Source: Nonomuraea sediminis (GTDB taxonomy: Bacteria; Actinomycetota; Actinomycetes; Streptosporangiales; Streptosporangiaceae). Taken from it: a stretch of DNA of 64,000 bases. Made by a program: the position numbers and the translations under genes. Below are positions 16,423 through 23,770 of the stretch, piece by piece (within the stretch, counting starts at the first letter, position 1; the number at the start of each line of letters is the position of its first letter). The stretch covers positions 1 to 64,000 of the forward strand of contig NZ_JAHDTI010000022.1 in the NCBI RefSeq assembly GCF_018531495.1, read 5' to 3'. The notes beneath the pieces are model-generated. The model was not told the DNA's origin. It was given only the letters and a program-made list of their open reading frames with translations, and searched no databases.

Positions 16423-19182
16423 TTAGTGGGGGGTTAAGAGGGTGGCGAGGAGGTGGAGGGCGCCTTGTTTGTCCAGGGGGTCGTTGCCGTTTCCGCATTT
16501 GGGGGACTGGATGCAGGAGGGGCAGCCGCGGTCGCACTCGCAGGAGGCGATGGCTTCGCGGGTGGCCGTGAGCCAGTCCGTCGCCCGGGCGTAGCCGCGT
16601 TCGGCGAAGCCGGCGCCGCCTTCGTGGCCGTCGTACACGAAGACGGTGAGCAGGCCCGTGTCCGCGTGCAGTTCGGTCGAGACGCCGCCGATGTCCCAGC
16701 GGTCGCACGTGGCGAACAGCGGTAGCAGGCCGATCGAGGCGTGCTCTGCCGCGTGGGCGGCGCCGCCGAGGTCGAGGCCCCGGTCGGCGAGCGCCGCCAC
16801 CTCGTCGGCGGGCAGGGTCCACCAGACCGCGCGGGTGCGTAGCGTGCGCGGCGGGAGGTCGAGCGGCTCGTCGCCGAGCACCTCGCCGGACTGGAGGCGG
16901 CGCATGAGGTACGAGACGACCTGCCGTGTCACCTCGACCTCGCCGAAGTGCAGGCTGCCGGAGCCGAGCGGGCGCGAGCGCAGCGAGGCGAGCACCGAGA
17001 TCTCCGTGACGTCCCTGGCGAAGGTGGAGTAGTCGGGCTCCGCGGCCGCCACCAGCGCGACGCCCTCCTCCAGGTCGAGCTGTTCGACCAGGAACGTCTC
17101 GCCCTGGTGCAGGTAGACGGCGCCGGTGTGCACCGTGGTGTGCGCGGACGGCTCGTCGACGCTGCCCAGCAGACGTCCGGTGGAGGACTCGACGACCTGG
17201 ATGGGCGCGCCGCCTCCGCCTCGGATATCGGCCAGGTCGGTAGCCCGCTCTCGCCGTGTCCAAAACCAGCCGGCGGGGCGCTTGCGCAGCAGGCCGCCGG
17301 TGACCAGGCCGTCCAGGACCTCGCCGGTCGTGTCGCCGAAGATCGTCAGGTCGTCGTCGGTCAGGGGGATCTCGGCGGCGGCCGCGCACAGGTGCGGGCC
17401 CAGGACGTACGGGTTGGTGGGGTCGAGCACGATGGCTTCCACCGGCTGTCCGAAAAGGGCCTGCGGGTGGTGGACCAGATACGTGTCCAGGGGGTCGTCC
17501 CGGGCGATCAGTACGGCGAGCGCGTCCTGGCCGTCGCGGCCCGCGCGGCCCGCCTGCTGCCAGAGTGATGCCCGGGTGCCCGGCCAGCCCGCTATGAGCA
17601 CCGCGTCCAGGCCTGAGACGTCTACGCCGAGTTCGAGGGCGTTCGTGGTGGCCAGGCCCATGAGGGTGCCCGCCCGCAGGGCCTTCTCCAGCAGCCTGCG
17701 GTCCTCGGCCAGGTAGCCGGCGCGGTAGGCGGCGACCTTGTTGGGCAACTCGACCCACTCGGGCTCGATGTACGGCGCGGCCTCTCCGGGGGCGCTCTCC
17801 GTGGGGGTACCCGGGGTGTCGCTGGTTTCCGTGGCTTCCGTGGCGGGGCGGAGCGAGGGGTTGGGCGCCGTGTGGGTTGCGCTGGGTTCCGTCGTTGGGG
17901 TGCTCGCCGTACCGGCGCCAGGGGTGCGGGTGGCATGCGAGGCGCCAGAGGTGGGGCCGGTGGGGCTCGGGAGGTTGGAGGCGTCCTCTGTGGGGGTTTC
18001 CGGTGGGTTGGCGTCGGGGGTGTCCGAGGCTTCGGTGAGGGGGGTCGCCGGGCTGGCGGGTGTTGGGGTGGCGGTGGGGGGCGCTGGGTGGGGTTGTGGG
18101 GTGGGGGTGGGTGTGAGGGGCGGGAGGGGGGCTGTGGGGGGCGTGGTGGGGGTTGTGGGGGTGTTGGAGGGGGGTGTGGAGAGGGCTAGGGCTGTGTCGG
18201 CGAGTTTGGCTCGGGCTGAGAGGGCTACCGTTTCGGCGCCTCGGCGGGAGCGGACGAAGGCGAGGGTGCGGACGTCGGCGAGGACGAGGTCCGCCAGGAG
18301 GTCGGCCGCCTCGGCGGTGGCCGTGCGGCGGACGGGGGCGCCGCCTTCGCCGCGCAGGTCCGTCAGGGGCGGCTCCCACAGGGCGATGGTGGTCGAACCC
18401 CTGGGCGAGGCGTCCTCGGTCACCTCCGCCATGTCCAGCCCCGTCAGGCGTTGCCCGAAGAGCCCGGGCTCCGACGCCGTGGCGGAGGCGAGGAAGAACA
18501 CGGGACGCGTGCCGTACCGGGCGCAGACGCGGCGCAGCCGCCGCAGGATCTGGGCGACGTGCGAGCCGAAGACCCCGCGGTAACCGTGGCACTCGTCCAC
18601 GACGACCAGCCGCAGCCGCCGGAAGAACGACGACCACTGGGCGTGCCGGGGCAGCACACTCCGATGGAGCATGTCCGGATTTGTCAGGACGTAGTTGGCG
18701 TGCTGGCGGACCCATGTCCGCTCCTCGAAGGGCGTGTCCCCGTCGAAGCAGGCGGCCCGCAGCTGCGTGATCCGGAGCTCCCGCACCGACCGGAGCTGGT
18801 CGGCCGCCAGCGCCTTGGTGGGCGTCAGGTACAGCACCGTGCCGCCGTCGAGGCACGCGGCAACCGCCGGGGCGAGGTACGCCAGAGACTTCCCGGATGC
18901 CGTACCTGTGGAAATGATCACGTTTCGGCCACGATGGGCGAGGTCAGCCGCTTCGTATTGGTGTGGCCACAGACCCGAGATGCCTCGGTTCGCCGAACGC
19001 GTAACGAGCAGTTCAGGGGCCCATTTGGGCCATCCCACTTGACCCGCCTGACGTGCTGGAACATGCTCCACATGAGTGACGCGCTCATGACGTGCGGGAA
19101 CGCCGAGCAGGTGACGGAGGAGTGGACCTGGCCGGTGTGGGGAGGAAGCGGAAGAAGTCACTGTTTCCAGTCTGGCATCCAT
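16423..19182 (-). CDS. MrfA/YprA-like DEAD/DEAH helicase with Thr/Pro-rich insertion
   Basis: Superfamily 2 helicase of 919 residues, probably in DNA repair like Bacillus MrfA. Walker A STGTASGKS at 91-99, DECH at 196-199, SAT at 233-235, then helicase-C motifs VDVSGLDAVLIAG and QQAGRAGRDG, and the C-terminal DUF1998 region with the four-cysteine cluster CECDRGCPSC...KCGNGN. Between motif IV (TLAFVRSRRGAETVALSARAK) and motif V an unusual low-complexity stretch (335-470, about 136 residues, mostly T/P/S/A/E) interrupts the RecA2 domain; homologues have a short loop. Start ATG 19182 is the best fit; no strong ribosome site. Divergent from bldG. Confidence 0.92.
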   Translation of the reverse strand: MDARLETVTSSASSPHRPGPLLRHLLGVPARHERVTHVEHVPARQAGQVGWPKWAPELLVTRSANRGISGLWPHQYEAADLAHRGRNVIISTGTASGKSLAYLAPAVAACLDGGTVLYLTPTKALAADQLRSVRELRITQLRAACFDGDTPFEERTWVRQHANYVLTNPDMLHRSVLPRHAQWSSFFRRLRLVVVDECHGYRGVFGSHVAQILRRLRRVCARYGTRPVFFLASATASEPGLFGQRLTGLDMAEVTEDASPRGSTTIALWEPPLTDLRGEGGAPVRRTATAEAADLLADLVLADVRTLAFVRSRRGAETVALSARAKLADTALALSTPPSNTPTTPTTPPTAPLPPLTPTPTPQPHPAPPTATPTPASPATPLTEASDTPDANPPETPTEDASNLPSPTGPTSGASHATRTPGAGTASTPTTEPSATHTAPNPSLRPATEATETSDTPGTPTESAPGEAAPYIEPEWVELPNKVAAYRAGYLAEDRRLLEKALRAGTLMGLATTNALELGVDVSGLDAVLIAGWPGTRASLWQQAGRAGRDGQDALAVLIARDDPLDTYLVHHPQALFGQPVEAIVLDPTNPYVLGPHLCAAAAEIPLTDDDLTIFGDTTGEVLDGLVTGGLLRKRPAGWFWTRRERATDLADIRGGGGAPIQVVESSTGRLLGSVDEPSAHTTVHTGAVYLHQGETFLVEQLDLEEGVALVAAAEPDYSTFARDVTEISVLASLRSRPLGSGSLHFGEVEVTRQVVSYLMRRLQSGEVLGDEPLDLPPRTLRTRAVWWTLPADEVAALADRGLDLGGAAHAAEHASIGLLPLFATCDRWDIGGVSTELHADTGLLTVFVYDGHEGGAGFAERGYARATDWLTATREAIASCECDRGCPSCIQSPKCGNGNDPLDKQGALHLLATLLTPH
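17773..18180 (+). repeat. Low-complexity, G-run-rich segment inside the helicase gene
   Basis: The + strand between about 18060 and 18185 is a nearly unbroken series of G-runs of three to six (GGGGGTGGGTGTGAGGGG and similar), a strong G-quadruplex-forming pattern, and the complementary strand encodes the Thr/Pro insertion. Confidence 0.75.
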
Positions 19183-19330
19183 GGGCAAAGTCGCCGGGAA
19201 TCGTGATTTCGTATAGACACAAGCCAGACGCATGGTTGAATGCCGCGCGTCAGGGTCCGACGGTCGGGAGCCCCGCTCCAGACTGCCAGGCCCGCAAGGG
19301 TACTTTCGCAGGCGAGGCGCTGGAGGATCT

Positions 19331-19681
19331 GTGGATCTGAAGCTGGATCACCACAACGAGGACCGACTCACCATCGTGGAGGTCGAGGGTGAGATCGATG
19401 TCTACACCGCGCCGAGATTGCGTGAGCTGCTGATCGACCTGGTGAACAAGGGCAACTTCCACCTGCTGGTGAACATGGAGAAGGTCGACTTCCTCGACTC
19501 CACCGGCCTGGGTGTGCTGGTCGGCGGCCTCAAGCGGGTGCGCGCCCACGACGGCTCGCTGGAGCTGGTCTGCACGCAGGAGCGCATCCTGAAGATCTTC
19601 CGGATCACCGGTCTGACCAAGGTCTTCGGGATCTACGCTTCGGTCGACGAGGCCAAGGAAGCTCACGGCAAAGACAAGTAG
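19331..19681 (+). CDS. bldG: Anti-sigma factor antagonist BldG
   Basis: STAS-domain anti-anti-sigma factor, 116 residues, central to development and stress sigma-factor control in streptomycetes. Ser57 in DFLDSTGLGVL is the phosphorylation site, at the same position as in S. coelicolor BldG. The GTG at 19331 gives VDLKLDHHNEDRLTIVEVEG and has GGAGG five bases upstream; the longer upstream reading has no homology. The next gene, its anti-sigma partner, begins on the last base of the stop codon. Unphosphorylated protein should bind the anti-sigma factor and free the sigma factor. Confidence 0.95.
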   Translation: MDLKLDHHNEDRLTIVEVEGEIDVYTAPRLRELLIDLVNKGNFHLLVNMEKVDFLDSTGLGVLVGGLKRVRAHDGSLELVCTQERILKIFRITGLTKVFGIYASVDEAKEAHGKDK

Positions 19682-19683
19682 TG

Positions 19684-20106
19684 ATGGCTACCGTCGAGCT
19701 GACGTTCAGCGCTCTCCCCGCGCACGTGCGGACCGCCCGGCTGGTGGCCACGGCGATCGCCCGCCGTACGGGGGTTGAGGAGTCATTGCTGGACGAGGTC
19801 AGGCTCGCCGTGGGTGAGGCGTGTTCCCGGGCGGTGGAGGCGCACCGCGCCCACTGCCCGGGCGAGCCGATCCGGATCGAGCTGCGCGATGACGCGGGCC
19901 GGTTCGAGGTCATCGTCAGCGACCAGGCTCCTAGCGACGAGACCCACCACGAGCAGCCCGTCGATCTCGCCCTGCTCTCCGAGTCCTTCACGTCCGGCTT
20001 CGGCATCGCGGTTATCGCCGGTCTCGCCGACGACGTGGAGGTTTTCCCCAGCCCCAAGGGCATGCGCATCCGCATGAGCTGGCCGGCCGCGCCCGCCCCG
20101 GTCTGA
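19684..20106 (+). CDS. Anti-sigma factor, HATPase fold (ApgA-like)
   Basis: A 140-residue histidine-kinase-like ATPase fold protein coupled to bldG, matching the S. coelicolor bldG partner (SCO3548). The N-box region reads EACSRAVEAH; the Asn that coordinates magnesium in kinases such as RsbW is Arg here, so direct kinase activity toward BldG is doubtful. The G-box end FGIAVIAGLADDVEV is present. Start is ATG 19684 or the GTG just before it that overlaps the bldG stop by one base. Expected partners: BldG and one or more sigma factors. Confidence 0.88.
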   Translation: MATVELTFSALPAHVRTARLVATAIARRTGVEESLLDEVRLAVGEACSRAVEAHRAHCPGEPIRIELRDDAGRFEVIVSDQAPSDETHHEQPVDLALLSESFTSGFGIAVIAGLADDVEVFPSPKGMRIRMSWPAAPAPV

Positions 20107-20152
20107 GCCTTCGGGCCCATGGCAAGCCGGCGGCTGCTCATATGCCTGCCGA

Positions 20153-20205
20153 CCTCGGTTTACGGTCGACACCTAACTAGGTGTTGTCACGACCGTAAAC
20201 CGAGG
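20153..20205. terminator. Large stem-loop between bldG operon and hppA
   Basis: A 16-bp perfect outer stem CCTCGGTTTACGGTCG (20153-20168) with 20190-20205, plus an inner 7-bp stem ACACCTA/TAGGTGT (20169-20175, 20178-20184) and a five-base bulge. No T-tract follows on either strand. Likely terminates the bldG transcript, but could be an operator or RNA element. Confidence 0.6.
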
Positions 20206-20453
20206 GAAATTACGGTTGTCAGGGTGCGATTCCACCCATAGCCAGGGCTTAACCGAACGTTCCTCCAAAAGGCCTGCTCCAGAGCCTTCATATCCACGCA
20301 TGCCCTGCGTAGACTCCCGGCACCGGCCAAGGTGATCCGGCATAACTGCGGACTCAACTGGAAGCGGCACCCACAGCCCGGTTGGTGCCGCACCGCCCGC
20401 CGACATTCGCAGCACCACCGGGCAGGACGTACCAGTCTTGCCGAGGAGAACGG

Positions 20454-22769
20454 ATGTTTAGGCACTTGCTGGCGATGACGCCGGCGCCCAATCTGGCTCT
20501 GAGTGGAAACAATCTCACCATCGTGATCGTGGTCGCCGCGGTCGCCCTCATCGCCCTCGCCGTTGCCGGCGGCCTGGTGCGCGAGGTGCTGGCCGCCGAC
20601 CAAGGCACCGAGCGCATGCAGAACATCGCCCGGGCCGTCCAGGAAGGAGCCTCCGCGTATCTGGCGCGGCAGTTCCGCACACTGGCGATCTTCGTCGTCC
20701 TGATCCCCTTCCTCTTGCTCCTGCTACCGGGCGAGACCGATATCCGCATCGGCCGCTCGATCTTCTTCGTGGTGGGCGCGGTGTTCTCCGCGCTGACCGG
20801 GTTCACGGGTATGTGGCTGGCGGTGCGGGGCAACGTCCGCGTCGCCGCCGCGGCCCGCGAGTCCGGCGAGAAGCGGGCGATGCGGATCGCCTTCCGTACG
20901 GGCGGCGTGGCCGGCATGTTCACCGTGGGCCTCGGCCTGCTGGGCGCCGCGGTCGTCGTCCTGATCTACCGTGGCAACGCCCCGAGCGTGCTCGAGGGCT
21001 TCGGCTTCGGCGCGGCGCTGCTCGCGATGTTCATGCGAGTCGGCGGCGGCATCTTCACCAAGGCCGCCGACGTCGGCGCCGACCTGGTCGGCAAGGTTGA
21101 GCAGGGCATCCCTGAGGACGACCCGCGCAACGCGGCGACCATCGCCGACAACGTGGGCGACAACGTCGGCGACTGCGCGGGCATGGCCGCCGACCTGTTC
21201 GAGTCGTACGCCGTCATGCTGGTCGCCAGCCTCATCCTGGGCAAGGTGGCCTTCGGCGAGCAGGGTCTGATCTTCCCGCTGATCGTCCCGATGATCGGTG
21301 TGCTCACCGCGATCATCGGGATCTTCGTCACCCGCCTGCGCGACAAGGACCGCAATGGGATGGCGGCCATCAACCGCAGCTTCTTCATCTCGGCCGCGAT
21401 CTCCGCGGTGCTGGTGGCGGGTGCCGCGTTCTGGTACCTGCCCGACAGCTTCGGCGGCCTGACCGGGTCCACCGTGCAGTCGACCGCCAGCCCCCGCCTG
21501 ATCGCGATCGGCGCGGTGCTCATCGGCCTGGTCCTGGCCAGCGCCATCCAGCTGCTCACCGGCTACTTCACCGAGACCAACCGGCGCCCGGTGAAGGAGA
21601 TCGCCGAGAGCTCGGTCACCGGCGCCGCGACGGTCATCCTGTCCGGCATCAGCGTCGGCCTGGAGTCGGCGGTCTACTCGGCGCTCATCATCGGCGGCGC
21701 GGTCTACGGCGCGTTCCTGCTCGGCTTCGGGAACGTGACGATCGCGCTGTTCGCGGTCGCGCTGGCGGGCACCGGCCTGCTGACCACGGTCGGCGTCATC
21801 GTGTCCATGGACACCTTCGGCCCGGTCTCCGACAACGCGCAGGGCATCGCCGAGATGTCGGGCGACGTCGAGGGCGAGGGCGCCCGGGTGCTCACCAGCC
21901 TGGACGCGGTCGGCAACACCACCAAGGCCATCACCAAGGGCATCGCGATCGCCACGGCCGTGCTGGCGGCGACCGCGCTGTTCGGCGCCTTCCGCACCGC
22001 GGTCGAGGGCGAGCTGGCGGCAGCCGCCACGGGGGTCAAGGACGCGCTCGGCTCGTTCGCGACCTTCAGCCTCAGCATCGACCAGCCCAACGTGCTCGTC
22101 GGACTGATCATCGGCGCCGCGGTGGTGTTCCTGTTCTCCGGCCTGGCGATCATGGCCGTGGGGCGCGCCGCGATGCGGGTGGTGTTCGAGGTCCGCGACC
22201 AGTTCCGCAACAAGCCCGGCATCATGGACGGCACGGAGACGCCCGAGTACGGCCGCGTCGTCGACATCTGCACCCGCGACTCGCTCCGCGAGCTGGCCAC
22301 GCCCGGTCTGCTCGCGGTCATGACGCCGATCGCGGTCGGCTTCGCCCTCGGCTACCCCTCGCTCGGCGCGTTCCTCGCGGGCGCGATCGCGTGCGGCACG
22401 CTGATGGCGGTCTTCCTGGCCAACTCCGGCGGCGCCTGGGACAACGCCAAGAAGCTCGTCGAGGACGGCCACTTCGGCGGCAAGGGCTCCGAGGCCCACG
22501 CCGCCACGGTCATCGGCGACACGGTCGGCGACCCGTTCAAGGACACCGCCGGCCCGGCCATCAACCCGCTGATCAAGGTGATGAACCTGGTCGCCCTGCT
22601 GGTGGCCCCCGCCGTCGTCCTGTACGCCGGCAACCCGACGGTCCGCATCGCCGTCACCGTCGTCGCGGTGGCGGTCGTCGTGGGCGCCATCGTCATCTCC
22701 AAGCGCCGCTCGGCCGCGGTCGAGCCCGCCAACGACAACAACCGCGAGCACGCTCCGGTCGCGTCGTAA
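20454..22769 (+). CDS. hppA: Membrane H+-translocating pyrophosphatase
   Basis: Hydrolyses pyrophosphate and pumps protons across the membrane. 771 residues with about 16 helices. Substrate motifs are intact: DVGADLVGKVEQGIPEDDPRN and NVGDNVGDCAGMAADLFE near residues 205-250, and the C-terminal VIGDTVGDPFKDTAGPAINPL. GNTTKA carries Lys491, the residue that marks the K+-independent subclass (K+-dependent enzymes have Ala). The ATG at 20454 follows GAGGAGAA. It is a single-gene unit bounded by the large stem-loop upstream and a strong terminator downstream. Confidence 0.96.
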   Translation: MFRHLLAMTPAPNLALSGNNLTIVIVVAAVALIALAVAGGLVREVLAADQGTERMQNIARAVQEGASAYLARQFRTLAIFVVLIPFLLLLLPGETDIRIGRSIFFVVGAVFSALTGFTGMWLAVRGNVRVAAAARESGEKRAMRIAFRTGGVAGMFTVGLGLLGAAVVVLIYRGNAPSVLEGFGFGAALLAMFMRVGGGIFTKAADVGADLVGKVEQGIPEDDPRNAATIADNVGDNVGDCAGMAADLFESYAVMLVASLILGKVAFGEQGLIFPLIVPMIGVLTAIIGIFVTRLRDKDRNGMAAINRSFFISAAISAVLVAGAAFWYLPDSFGGLTGSTVQSTASPRLIAIGAVLIGLVLASAIQLLTGYFTETNRRPVKEIAESSVTGAATVILSGISVGLESAVYSALIIGGAVYGAFLLGFGNVTIALFAVALAGTGLLTTVGVIVSMDTFGPVSDNAQGIAEMSGDVEGEGARVLTSLDAVGNTTKAITKGIAIATAVLAATALFGAFRTAVEGELAAAATGVKDALGSFATFSLSIDQPNVLVGLIIGAAVVFLFSGLAIMAVGRAAMRVVFEVRDQFRNKPGIMDGTETPEYGRVVDICTRDSLRELATPGLLAVMTPIAVGFALGYPSLGAFLAGAIACGTLMAVFLANSGGAWDNAKKLVEDGHFGGKGSEAHAATVIGDTVGDPFKDTAGPAINPLIKVMNLVALLVAPAVVLYAGNPTVRIAVTVVAVAVVVGAIVISKRRSAAVEPANDNNREHAPVAS

Positions 22770-22778
22770 CCATCCCGG

Positions 22779-22820
22779 AAACGCCCGCCCTCGCCTCGCG
22801 CCAGGGCGGGCGTTTTCTTT
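22779..22820 (+). terminator. Intrinsic terminator of hppA
   Basis: AAACGCCCGCCCT (22779-22791) pairs perfectly over 13 bp with 22803-22815 and is followed by TTTTCTTT. Confidence 0.92.
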
Positions 22821-22877
22821 CCCGGGGGAGTTTCTGCCTACAGCGAGAGCCTCGGCACGTTGCGGCGGGTTCGGCCT

Positions 22878-22951
22878 GTACGGCGAGCCGCCCCAACCGG
22901 CCGCCCGCCGCACTTCGGCTCAGGGCCCGCGCCCGGCGCTTCCGGCGAGTC
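22878..22951 (-). repeat. Dispersed ~75-bp intergenic repeat, copy B
   Basis: Reverse-oriented copy; read on the - strand it matches copy A (3976-4050) nearly end to end, including GACTCGCCGGAAGCGCCGG at its start and CGCCGTAC at its end. Lies between the hppA terminator and the next gene. Confidence 0.78.
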
Positions 22952-23049
22952 GGGGATCCTTCCCCGCCGTCACGGCGCTCCGTCATCGTGGCGCGAGGGG
23001 TCCCGCCTCGCCGCCGGACAGGGCGCCGGAGTGGTGGGATGGCGTCGGG

Positions 23050-23090
23050 GCGGCGGGACGTGGGGCGGTGGCGGCGGCATGCCGTACAAG
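23050..23090 (+). repeat. Partial copy of the dispersed repeat
   Basis: CGGCGGGACGTGGGGCGGTG followed by GCGGCGGCATGCCGTACAAG resembles the 3' half of copies A and C. Confidence 0.45.
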
Positions 23091-23166
23091 AGCGCTCATC
23101 AAGCGGGCGCGCCGCGCAAGAGCATGCACCTTCGTAGGGGGCGGGTGGCGATGGGAGACTGGGCGG

Positions 23167-23280
23167 ATGGAAGACAGGCCGCCGTCCGGCGGCAAGACGC
23201 TGGCGCTCATCCTCCTGGCGATGCTGGTGATCCTGGCTGCGATCGTCGCGCTCGCCATCTGGGCGTCGAAGGGTGGGTGA
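23167..23280 (+). CDS. 37-residue single-span membrane protein
   Basis: MEDRPPSGGKTLALILLAMLV then more hydrophobic residues to ASKGG: a short polar N-terminus, one transmembrane helix (about residues 11-32) and a basic end, so probably N-in or N-out small integral protein. It ends within the start region of sixA, suggesting translational coupling. GGGAGA lies 9-14 bases upstream of the ATG. Proteins this short are often missed; the hydrophobic pattern and overlap are the only support. Confidence 0.55.
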   Translation: MEDRPPSGGKTLALILLAMLVILAAIVALAIWASKGG

Positions 23281-23284
23281 CGGC

Positions 23285-23752
23285 GTGCGCAGGCTCATCG
23301 TGTTCCGGCATGCGAAGGCCGTGCATGTGCCGGGGATGGACGACCGGGAGCGTCCGCTGACCGAGCGGGGCGAGTCGGACGCCAGGCGGGCGGGGGACGA
23401 GATCCGCGGCCTGGGGCTGCAGCCCGACCTGGTGCTGTGTTCGCCGTCGGTGCGCACCAGGCAGACGGCCGAGCTGGCCTTCCCCGGAGGGCCGATCAGT
23501 TTCGAGACCGAGATCTACCAGGCCTACGCCGAGGACCTGCTCGAGCTGGTCAGGGGGACCGATCCCGGGCTCGACACGGTGGTGCTGTGCGGCCACAATC
23601 CGGCCGTCCACGAGCTGGCGATCGGGCTGGGGGGCGGCGAGTACCCGTTCAGACCGGGCGCATTTGCGGTGATCGAGGTTGATTCGGCGTGGGTAGATCT
23701 CTGGCCAGGGGAGGGACGCCTGGCGACGCGCTGGGATCCCAAGGGGGTCTAG
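23285..23752 (+). CDS. sixA: SixA-type phosphohistidine phosphatase
   Basis: Histidine-phosphatase superfamily protein of about 155 residues. RHAKA near the N-terminus carries the catalytic histidine, ERPLTERGESDARRAG the usual second motif and CGHNPAVHELA the second active-site histidine. SixA enzymes remove phosphate from histidine phosphotransfer proteins; the actual substrate here is unknown. GTG 23285 (VRRLIVFRHAKA) matches the common start; a GTG at 23273 would add four residues and overlap the small membrane gene. Followed 18 bases later by the FUSC gene. Confidence 0.88.
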   Translation: MRRLIVFRHAKAVHVPGMDDRERPLTERGESDARRAGDEIRGLGLQPDLVLCSPSVRTRQTAELAFPGGPISFETEIYQAYAEDLLELVRGTDPGLDTVVLCGHNPAVHELAIGLGGGEYPFRPGAFAVIEVDSAWVDLWPGEGRLATRWDPKGV

Positions 23753-23770
23753 ACACATCGGGAGAAGCCC

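Noticed and set aside
19232..19330. Extension of bldG by about 33 codons upstream
   Set aside because: Residues are not homologous and a good ribosome site supports GTG 19331.
20724..22913. Long - strand frame opposite hppA (729 codons)
   Set aside because: Antisense shadow; composition is dominated by Asp/Arg/His/Gly runs expected from complementing a membrane-protein gene.
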